DNA of 8,669 nt from Sulfurospirillaceae bacterium. Lineage in GTDB: Bacteria; Campylobacterota; Campylobacteria; Campylobacterales; Sulfurospirillaceae. Shown here piece by piece: positions 1-5,732 of this stretch (positions are counted from its first letter, which is position 1; each line of letters starts with the position of its first letter). The stretch is taken from contig JAQWCT010000105.1 of NCBI GenBank assembly GCA_028705785.1, positions 1 through 8,669 of the forward strand, written 5' to 3'. Made by a program: the position numbers and the translations under genes. A model generated the notes under the pieces. That model did not search any database, had not been told where the DNA came from, and saw only the letters and a program-made list of their open reading frames with translations.

Positions 1-963
1 AGCGTAAGTGCTTTTTGGCATATCGTACCTTTATGTACAGCTTTAGGTTATCTGGTGATTTATGCCTTACAAGAGCGAGGTTTATTTAGCGCTTTTGGTT
101 TGCTTAGAAGCGGAATTGGTCTTTTATTTATCGTCGTGGGTTATTTTGCACTTAAAAACTTTTCCCCTGCTATGCAAAAAGCCCTTGATTCGAGCATCCT
201 TCATAACAGTATCAGTGGCTTTACCAAATCGGGTGATTTTATCTTTATCATTGCGATAATTTCACTTTTATTTATCTTGACTATCTCTTTATTATTTGAA
301 GCCAAAAGTCAAAAAGCCCCTTTTTGGATGCTTTGTTCACAACTTATTCCCTTTCTTTTTTTACAAGATAAAAATAGCTTCATCCTCTTTTCACTGATCA
401 CTTCACTCATCGCTATTGCTGCATTGGTACACGATGCTTATCGTATGGCATACATTGATACACTCACCGGTGTGCCCTCTCGTAGAGCCCTGGAAGAAGC
501 CTTTTTACGACTTGGTTCAACTTATACTATTGCCATGGTTGATATTGATTTTTTCAAAAAGTTTAATGATAAATTTGGACATGACATCGGTGATGATGTT
601 TTAAAGCTCATCGCTACAGAACTTAGCTTTGTCAAAAATGGAGGAAAAGTTTATCGCTATGGTGGCGAAGAATTTACCATTCTTTTTCCTGGTAAGAAAG
701 CAGAGTCTTGTATCTTAGCCCTCGAAGAGAGGCGAGAAGCTATATTTCGGCGAGGTTTTGCCATCAGAGATAAAGAAAGGTCAGAAAAAGCACCTAAAAA
801 AGAGAAGACTCAAGAAGTTAAAGTTAAAAAAGAAAAACTCTCAGTAAGTATAGGTATGGCATCTTCTAAAAAAGGTCAAACACCACAAGATATTATTAAA
901 ATAGCTGATAATGCTTTGTATAAAGCTAAAGAGAGTGGGCGAAACTGTCTTATCTCTTTATAA
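1..963 (+). CDS. Membrane-bound GGDEF diguanylate cyclase, 5' end outside window
   Basis: Predicted to make cyclic di-GMP from two GTP at the inner membrane. The frame is open to base 1, and the 18 codons before the GTG at 55 encode a hydrophobic stretch, so I treat this as a partial gene rather than starting it at 55. Counting from that GTG, hydrophobic membrane segments lie at about 9-33, 63-83, 88-104 and 107-127. A GGDEF domain follows: DTLTG at 135-139, metal-ligand region DID at 163-165, and the active-site loop RYGGEEF at 201-207. The signature is intact, so the enzyme is probably active. The usual inhibitory RxxD site upstream of the loop reads KNGG, so product inhibition through that site is unlikely. 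A Lys/Glu-rich insertion (about 236-261) sits before the final SVSIG strand; I recall similar inserts in some other GGDEF proteins. No sensor domain is visible in the part present. Confidence 0.9.
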   Translation, partial: SVSAFWHIVPLCTALGYLVIYALQERGLFSAFGLLRSGIGLLFIVVGYFALKNFSPAMQKALDSSILHNSISGFTKSGDFIFIIAIISLLFILTISLLFEAKSQKAPFWMLCSQLIPFLFLQDKNSFILFSLITSLIAIAALVHDAYRMAYIDTLTGVPSRRALEEAFLRLGSTYTIAMVDIDFFKKFNDKFGHDIGDDVLKLIATELSFVKNGGKVYRYGGEEFTILFPGKKAESCILALEERREAIFRRGFAIRDKERSEKAPKKEKTQEVKVKKEKLSVSIGMASSKKGQTPQDIIKIADNALYKAKESGRNCLISL

Positions 964-971
964 GCAAAAAA

Positions 972-982
972 TATGCTAAAAT
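972..982 (+). promoter_or_regulatory. Likely promoter (extended -10) for the 71-residue protein gene
   Basis: The stretch TGCTAAAAT (974-982) fits an extended -10 element (TGn followed by TAAAAT), the kind commonly used by the housekeeping sigma factor in Campylobacterota, where the -35 box is often weak. It lies 26 bases before the ATG at 1008, which leaves room for a short leader with the ribosome binding site AGGAGA at 999-1004. It sits just after the stop codon of the diguanylate cyclase gene. Prediction from motif only. Confidence 0.5.
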
Positions 983-1007
983 TGACGAATAAACTTTAGG
1001 AGATTTT

Positions 1008-1223
1008 ATGAGCAGTGGTGAATTAAAATGCTCTATTGCAGAGTGCAAAGCGAGATTACATGAAATAGACTCGATGAGTTTAGAGGAATTAGAAAAATAT
1101 ACTACGAAATGCTCAACTTGTGGAAATTGGATTTTGAAAGATAACCAAGTTGCTGATGAAACCTATAGAAAAGTCTCACTGGAGTGGGCAGAAGCCTTTA
1201 ATAAAGCCCATATGAAGAGGTAG
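1008..1223 (+). CDS. Small cysteine-containing protein of unknown function, possible zinc binder
   Basis: A 71-residue soluble protein that I do not recognise. It has no signal peptide or membrane segment. Four cysteines are arranged as C8-x4-C13 near the N-terminus and C35-x2-C38 in the middle (CSTCG). This resembles a compact zinc ribbon or treble clef, but the first pair has unusual spacing and metal binding is only inferred. The linker (14-34) and the C-terminal third are charged and probably helical. The gene is well supported: a strong ribosome binding site (AGGAGA, four bases before the ATG), a candidate extended -10 upstream and an intrinsic terminator overlapping its stop codon, so it appears to be a single-gene transcription unit. 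It points towards dapD, whose stop codon is only 21 bases away. Confidence 0.8.
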   Translation: MSSGELKCSIAECKARLHEIDSMSLEELEKYTTKCSTCGNWILKDNQVADETYRKVSLEWAEAFNKAHMKR

Positions 1224-1244
1224 GCTAAGCCCACCTCATTTTTT
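1217..1244 (+). terminator. Intrinsic terminator overlapping the stop codon of the small protein gene
   Basis: Arms GAGGT (1217-1221) and ACCTC (1233-1237) pair, followed by one A/C mismatch, then GGC (1223-1225) with GCC (1229-1231) around a TAA loop. Six T residues follow at 1239-1244. The 5' arm includes the TAG stop codon. On the minus strand the same hairpin lies just beyond the dapD stop but has no following T tract, so it would work less well there. Confidence 0.85.
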
Positions 1245-2459
1245 CTAGTGAAGCTCGCTATTGAGCTTAATCTCTCGTTTACTACGATACGCCATAATCA
1301 TGCCATTGACACTATTTTGACGGAAATGAACACCATTAAGTCCGGAAAGTTCTAAGCCTTTGAAAAATGAAATCTCTTCTTTGCTGCTTTTCAACTTTGC
1401 CTTAGGATTATCTTTGGCAATCTTAACCAACTCTCCATGAGGCACACCAATCTTAGTACCCTCTAAAATAGCGATACCCGCATCAACGATACATGCATCT
1501 CCCAAAGGAATACCTGTGACTGAGTTAGCACCCAATAAAGTATTTTCTCCAATACTCACAGGATTGCCATTGGTTCCACTTAGCACACCTAGGATACTCG
1601 CACCTCCGCCAACATCACTACCTTTCCCTACAACAACTGAAGAACTAATGCGTCCCTCAACCATCACAGCACCAGTCGTACCAGCATTAAAGTTCACATA
1701 ACTCGCCCCTGGCATGATAGTTGTTCCTGCATAAAGCTGTGCACCCATTCTTACTTTACTCGTATCTAAGATACGCGTATTGTCATCAGGAATGATGTGC
1801 GACAAGAATCGTGGGAACTTATCGACAGACTCGATTAAAGGATAGCTTCCTACCATCTTCATCTCAATCTCATTAAGTCTTAACCATGCAAGCTCTATGG
1901 GTTGTCCCAAAGACCATGCCACATTTTCAAGTACACCAAAAGCACCTGTTAGATTGACTGAACGAAGTGCTGCTTTTCCCGTGGAAAGTGCATAAAGTTT
2001 AAGATACACTGCTTCGACACTTTGAGGTTTTGCATCTTCAAATAAAAAGACGATGCGATAATCTCTTCGAAGCTTATCAGTTTGCGAAATCCAATCGAGC
2101 GTTTTAATCACTTGAACATTTTTATGCGCATCACCATGGGCACTGTTAAGATAAGGCGTAAATGCATTCATGGCATTTTTGACGAATTTTTTCTTCACAT
2201 CACATACAAATTCGCTACCACTAAAATCAACATCCACACCACTTTCGATCAGTGCTCCTAATAAAATAGCCGCACTGCCAAAGTTTTCATTCCAGTTAAT
2301 GACTGGGAAAGTGGCTTGAAGGATTTTTCCCGGATTGAGTTGACCACGATCTACTCTTGCGATACCAAATGCAACGGGTTTTCGATAACCATGAGCAGAT
2401 TCTATCTTCTCAACTAACGCTTTAAATTCATCTTCATTGATGGGTACATGTAACGCCAT
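1245..2459 (-). CDS. dapD: 2,3,4,5-tetrahydropyridine-2,6-dicarboxylate N-succinyltransferase
   Basis: Catalyses succinyl-CoA-dependent succinylation of tetrahydrodipicolinate in the lysine/meso-diaminopimelate pathway, supplying peptidoglycan and lysine in the cytoplasm. The 404-residue protein has an N-terminal alpha/beta domain (about 1-230) and a left-handed beta-helix of hexapeptide repeats (about 235-335). The conserved block MVEGRISSSVV, then GSDVGGGAS, LSGTNGNP and GENTLLGANS, is characteristic of the longer DapD type found in Campylobacterota and Actinobacteria. E268 in MVEGR corresponds to the Glu regarded as catalytic in that group. I chose the ATG at 2459, preceded by AAAAGGAAT, over an in-frame TTG at 2483 that lies inside mrp. 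It starts 11 bases after the mrp stop, so the two are almost certainly co-transcribed. The protein looks complete. Confidence 0.93.
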   Translation of the reverse strand: MALHVPINEDEFKALVEKIESAHGYRKPVAFGIARVDRGQLNPGKILQATFPVINWNENFGSAAILLGALIESGVDVDFSGSEFVCDVKKKFVKNAMNAFTPYLNSAHGDAHKNVQVIKTLDWISQTDKLRRDYRIVFLFEDAKPQSVEAVYLKLYALSTGKAALRSVNLTGAFGVLENVAWSLGQPIELAWLRLNEIEMKMVGSYPLIESVDKFPRFLSHIIPDDNTRILDTSKVRMGAQLYAGTTIMPGASYVNFNAGTTGAVMVEGRISSSVVVGKGSDVGGGASILGVLSGTNGNPVSIGENTLLGANSVTGIPLGDACIVDAGIAILEGTKIGVPHGELVKIAKDNPKAKLKSSKEEISFFKGLELSGLNGVHFRQNSVNGMIMAYRSKREIKLNSELH

Positions 2460-2470
2460 TTTTATTCCTT

Positions 2471-3619
2471 TTAATGACCACAACCACTACTTGTTGCACC
2501 AGAAGAGCACGCACTAGGTCCTCCGTTAATGCCAACTGTAGGCTGAATGGCTTCATTGCTCACGCCGCCTTCTTCATTAATCTTTACAATTATATCCCAA
2601 AGTTTTGAAGCTGACGCTTGGTATCGTTTGGCTGTTTCACTTTGTGGATGGAAAAACACTACTGGTTTTCCAGCATCGCCACCCTCACGAATGGCTGGTT
2701 CTATCGGTATCTCTCCAATAACAATCGTTTCAAACTTCTCCGCCAAAGGTTTGGTGGTTCCTTTGCCAAAAATATCATATTCTTTATTGGTCTCAGGACA
2801 GATAAATCCACTCATATTTTCCATGATGCCTGCAATTGGGATGTGTAGTTTTTGGAACATATCAAGACTTCTCTCCGTATCATCAAGGGCGACTTGTTGT
2901 GGCGTTGTCACACAGATACCTGTGGTTACAGGCACACTTTGTGCTAAAGTGAGTTGTGCATCGCCAGTTCCTGGAGGCATGTCGATGAAAAGTACATCCA
3001 AATCACTCCACAAGATATCACGAAGTAACTGCTCAATAGCTTTCATAACCATCGCACCTCTCCAAATGAGTGACTGACCGCCTTCCATCAAAGAGCCCAT
3101 ACTCATCATCTCAACACCATATGCCATGATAGGTTTTACTTTTTGTCCTACGATTTCAGGTTGTGTATCAACCACACCCATCATACGAGGGACATTTGGT
3201 CCATAAATATCTGCGTCTAAAAGTCCCACTTTTTTCCCCTGAGAAGCAAGTGCAATAGCGAGATTTACCGTTGTTGTCGTCTTTCCAACACCGCCTTTTC
3301 CACTGCTGACCATCACAAAGTTTTTCACATGAGGGGCAACATTTTTACCTGATTGTGAGTTGCTTTTTTCAACAGGCGCTTTAGGTTGTTTGACCACAAC
3401 ATCCACTCTTTTTGCACCAATAGAACTGATGGCTTTTTCAATATTTGCTTTGAGTTCATCGCCCACTTCTTTACTCGAAGAGACAATTTCTACTTGTACA
3501 AAAACATTATCATCTTTAACATCGATATCTTTTACAAATCCAAAAGTAACGATATCTTTTTCAAAACCAGGGTATTTTACCTCTCCTAGTTTCGCACTAA
3601 CAGACTCTTTAGTTAACAT
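2471..3619 (-). CDS. mrp: Mrp/ApbC family P-loop ATPase, iron-sulfur cluster carrier
   Basis: A cytoplasmic ATPase of the Mrp/Nbp35 family, whose members carry and transfer Fe-S clusters to apoproteins. Residues 1-78 form a MIP18/DUF59-type domain. A variable linker precedes the P-loop GKGGVGKT (107-114), a deviant Walker A with two lysines, and the Walker B/switch region FIDMPPGTGD follows. The family's cluster-binding CPxC after ENMSGF reads C274-P-E-T277 here, so the second cysteine is missing. The C-terminal tail adds C371 and C380 in a Ser/Gly-rich segment ending in CGH. The start ATG at 3619 is preceded by AAGGAAA (3625-3631). It is first in an operon with dapD and divergent from ispDF. 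The family assignment is secure; cluster carriage by this variant is an inference. Confidence 0.93.
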   Translation of the reverse strand: MLTKESVSAKLGEVKYPGFEKDIVTFGFVKDIDVKDDNVFVQVEIVSSSKEVGDELKANIEKAISSIGAKRVDVVVKQPKAPVEKSNSQSGKNVAPHVKNFVMVSSGKGGVGKTTTTVNLAIALASQGKKVGLLDADIYGPNVPRMMGVVDTQPEIVGQKVKPIMAYGVEMMSMGSLMEGGQSLIWRGAMVMKAIEQLLRDILWSDLDVLFIDMPPGTGDAQLTLAQSVPVTTGICVTTPQQVALDDTERSLDMFQKLHIPIAGIMENMSGFICPETNKEYDIFGKGTTKPLAEKFETIVIGEIPIEPAIREGGDAGKPVVFFHPQSETAKRYQASASKLWDIIVKINEEGGVSNEAIQPTVGINGGPSACSSGATSSGCGH

Positions 3620-3649
3620 TTTATTTTCCTTATTCTTAGTAGATTGCGG

Positions 3650-3658
3650 AATTTAACA
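3650..3658 (-). promoter_or_regulatory. Candidate extended -10 for the mrp-dapD operon
   Basis: Read on the minus strand this is TGTTAAATT, that is TGn followed by TAAATT, a fair match to an extended -10. It lies about 30 bases before the mrp ATG, leaving room for the AAGGAAA ribosome binding site. An A/T-rich run upstream (3660-3680) resembles the T-rich upstream regions of Campylobacterota promoters. Motif-based only. Confidence 0.4.
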
Positions 3659-3688
3659 CAAAAAAGATAAAAAAAAGCTTTCAAAATG

Positions 3689-3694
3689 TATAAT
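3689..3694 (+). promoter_or_regulatory. Candidate -10 (TATAAT) for the ispDF operon
   Basis: A perfect TATAAT hexamer, preceded directly by TG, 30 bases before the ispDF start. The predicted transcription start near 3701 gives a leader of about 22 bases that includes the ribosome binding site. The -35 region is an A-run with no clear hexamer, which is usual in these bacteria. Confidence 0.55.
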
Positions 3695-3696
3695 AT

Positions 3697-3703
3697 TGTA
3701 ACA
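3697..3703 (-). promoter_or_regulatory. Possible HP1021/CemR-type box in the ispDF promoter
   Basis: Read on the minus strand the sequence is TGTTACA, which fits TGTT(A/T)C(A/T), the box I recall for Helicobacter HP1021. It begins two bases after the -10 and overlaps the predicted transcription start of the operon that encodes the HP1021-like regulator, so autoregulation is possible. The 7-base pattern is loose: it also occurs by chance in coding sequence here, for example inside mrp and sat. Confidence 0.3.
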
Positions 3704-3707
3704 CTTC

Positions 3708-3717
3708 AGGAAAAGGA
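3708..3717 (+). promoter_or_regulatory. Ribosome binding site that fixes the TTG start of ispDF
   Basis: AGGAAAAGGA lies 6 bases before a TTG codon at 3724. There is no in-frame ATG or GTG between the upstream stop codon (3691-3693) and this TTG, and the residues right after it already belong to the conserved first strand of IspD. The TTG is therefore the likely initiator. Confidence 0.7.
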
Positions 3718-3723
3718 CAAAAT

Positions 3724-4848
3724 TTGCCCGATTTAACGCTTGTGATGCTAGGTGCAGGAACTTCTTCTCGTTTCAATCAAAAAGCTAAAAAACAGTGGCT
3801 TAGAATACTTGATACGCCCTTATGGCTTTATGCAACACAAAACTTGGCGCAAAAATATCCTTTTGCACAAATCATCGTTACAGGTAGTAAAGATGAAATA
3901 CCCTATATGAAAAAATTCTCTGACACGCTGATTATCGTTGAAGGCGGAGAGACTAGACAAGCTTCTTTAAGCAATGCACTCTTACATGTAAAGACACCTT
4001 TTGTCCTCGTCAGCGATAGCGCTAGACCTTGTATCAGCGAAGCCATGATGGAAAGACTTTTGGAGAGAAAAGGACATTGTGATATCGCAGTACCTTATTT
4101 GAATGTTGTCGATACCGTTGTTTATGACGAAAAAACCATCAATCGTGATGAAGTGAAGCTTATCCAAACACCACAACTCTCCTCAACTGCTATGCTCAAA
4201 AAAGCCCTTGAAACCACCATCCAGTACACCGATGATAGTAGCGCTATCAAAGCGATGGGCGGAATTGTCTGCTTTGTGCAAGGCGATGAGCGTGCAAAAA
4301 AGCTTACATGTAAAGAAGATTTAAAACACATTCCTTGCCTCAAAGCGCCCTCCTCTAATCTTTTTATCGGTAATGGTTTTGATGTCCATAGCTTCGAAGA
4401 GGGAAAAGTGATGATGCTTGGTGGTATAAAAATTGATTCGGATGTAGGATTTAAAGCGCACTCTGATGGAGATGTTGCTATTCATGCGCTCATCGATGCT
4501 CTATTGGGCGCAAGTGGCGCTGGAGATATTGGAGAACTTTTCCCTGATTGTGATGAGAATTATAAAGATATTGATTCAAAAGTATTGTTAAAAAAAGTGT
4601 GTGATTTTTTGGAAAAAGTTGGATTTGAAGTAGTTCACTGCGATATTACCATCATGGCAGAATTCCCTCGCTTGAGTCCTTTTAAAGATGCAATGCGATT
4701 TTGTTTAGCCAATATCATGGATATCTCTCCCGTCCATGTCAATATCAAAGCAACCACTACTGAAAAACTTGGTTTTATTGGTCGCAAAGAAGGTGTCGGC
4801 GTTAGTGCCGTCGCAACACTCAAATATTATGATTGGAAGAATGTATGA
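3724..4848 (+). CDS. ispDF: Bifunctional IspD/IspF enzyme of the MEP isoprenoid pathway
   Basis: A fusion catalysing two steps of non-mevalonate isoprenoid synthesis: CTP-dependent formation of CDP-methylerythritol (IspD) and cyclisation to methylerythritol cyclodiphosphate (IspF). The IspD domain spans about 1-205, with the nucleotide loop GAGTSSRF (10-17), KKQW (22-25, catalytic-type Lys), DSARP (98-102) and the TDDSS segment (169-173). The IspF domain spans about 212-374, with metal ligands D220 and H222 in GFDVH and H254 in the HSDGDV-x-x-H region, then FPD and TTEKLGFIGRKEG near the C-terminus. All key residues are present and the 374-residue length fits the Campylobacter fusion. Translation starts at TTG behind a good ribosome binding site. 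It is the first gene of the four-gene operon, and its TGA overlaps the ATG of the next gene. Confidence 0.96.
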   Translation: MPDLTLVMLGAGTSSRFNQKAKKQWLRILDTPLWLYATQNLAQKYPFAQIIVTGSKDEIPYMKKFSDTLIIVEGGETRQASLSNALLHVKTPFVLVSDSARPCISEAMMERLLERKGHCDIAVPYLNVVDTVVYDEKTINRDEVKLIQTPQLSSTAMLKKALETTIQYTDDSSAIKAMGGIVCFVQGDERAKKLTCKEDLKHIPCLKAPSSNLFIGNGFDVHSFEEGKVMMLGGIKIDSDVGFKAHSDGDVAIHALIDALLGASGAGDIGELFPDCDENYKDIDSKVLLKKVCDFLEKVGFEVVHCDITIMAEFPRLSPFKDAMRFCLANIMDISPVHVNIKATTTEKLGFIGRKEGVGVSAVATLKYYDWKNV

Positions 4849-5732
4849 AAATTCTTATAGTTGAAAACGAGATTTATCTCGCACAAAGTATTGCCTCAAA
4901 GCTTATGGAAATAGGACATGTTTGTGAAATAGCCACGACCATCAAGGATGCCCTTAAAGATGAAAAGCATGATGCCATTTTGCTTTCAACCAACATCTCA
5001 GGACAAAATTTCTATCCTATCATCGAAAAACATCGAGCATCTATTATTATTTTGATGATTTCTTATATCAGCAATGATACCGTCACAAATCCTATTAAAG
5101 CAGGGGCTTGCGATTACATCCAAAAACCTTTTATGATTGAAGAGTTGATTCGCAAGCTTCAACATTTGAATGACTTTAAAAATCTTAAAAAAGAAAACGC
5201 CACTTATAAAGATTATGTCAAAAATCTTTTTGCCAGTGCCAATTTAGACCCAATTGATAAAAAAATAAAATTTCCCATTCTCATCAAAACAAATTTTCAA
5301 AAACATGCTGATGCTTTGGTTTTTAACTACGCCCAGTCGCAAAACGAAACATTTACTTTCATATCATTAACCCAAAATAATGCGTTTGAAAAGATAACCC
5401 GAGCGACTTCTGAAGAACTTATTTATATTATCGATTTACAAAATCTTAAAAAAAGTGAAAAAATCAAAGTTTATAATGTTATTGAGGGCAAAAGAGTTAT
5501 CCTTTGCAGTACCGACCCCAGCGAGGAATCAGACATTACCCTCATTGAAATCAACACCGATAGTAAAATCTTAGATCAAGGCGATATTCTGTGCATTGAT
5601 GATTATGTCAAATATGTCATCTGCAATTTTCAAAATAAATTCCCCGATACAGAACTTTCTAAAAAATTAGGAATATCTCGCAAAAGTCTATGGGAAAAAA
5701 GGAAGAAGTATGGAATCAATAAGAAAAAATAG
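4845..5732 (+). CDS. Atypical orphan response regulator, HP1021/Cj1608 (CemR) type
   Basis: A 295-residue DNA-binding regulator. By family resemblance and by position after ispDF it corresponds to Helicobacter HP1021 and Campylobacter Cj1608, reported as redox- or metabolism-linked regulators that do not need phosphorylation. Residues 1-110 have a receiver fold, but the phosphoacceptor Asp position is S48 (ILLSTN) and the acidic pair is E7-N8. The conserved Lys is kept (K94 in QKPF). Residues 143-222 resemble an NtrC-type AAA+ core without Walker motifs. Residues 269-291 form a Fis-like helix-turn-helix (ELSKKLGISRKSLWEKRKKYGI region). Cysteines are at 27, 89, 221, 250 and 260, possible redox sites. 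The start is the ATG at 4845, preceded by GGAAGA and sharing ATGA with the ispDF stop. An upstream in-frame TTG (4833) is unlikely. No partner kinase gene is adjacent. Confidence 0.88.
   Translation: MKILIVENEIYLAQSIASKLMEIGHVCEIATTIKDALKDEKHDAILLSTNISGQNFYPIIEKHRASIIILMISYISNDTVTNPIKAGACDYIQKPFMIEELIRKLQHLNDFKNLKKENATYKDYVKNLFASANLDPIDKKIKFPILIKTNFQKHADALVFNYAQSQNETFTFISLTQNNAFEKITRATSEELIYIIDLQNLKKSEKIKVYNVIEGKRVILCSTDPSEESDITLIEINTDSKILDQGDILCIDDYVKYVICNFQNKFPDTELSKKLGISRKSLWEKRKKYGINKKK

Noticed and set aside
55..57. GTG as start of the diguanylate cyclase
   Set aside because: The frame is open to base 1, the preceding 18 codons are hydrophobic like a membrane segment, and no ribosome binding site precedes the GTG.
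2460..2483. TTG start upstream of dapD
   Set aside because: It lies within the end of mrp, while the ATG at 2459 has a better-placed AAAAGGAAT and starts at the family N-terminus.
2547..3077. Long open frame on the plus strand opposite mrp
   Set aside because: It lies wholly inside the well-conserved mrp gene on the other strand, has no family resemblance and no convincing ribosome binding site; it is a shadow frame.
4833..4844. TTG start four codons upstream for the response regulator
   Set aside because: The ATG at 4845 starts exactly at the conserved MKILIVE strand, has GGAAGA at proper spacing and gives the typical ATGA overlap. The TTG and the next codon form part of that ribosome binding site.
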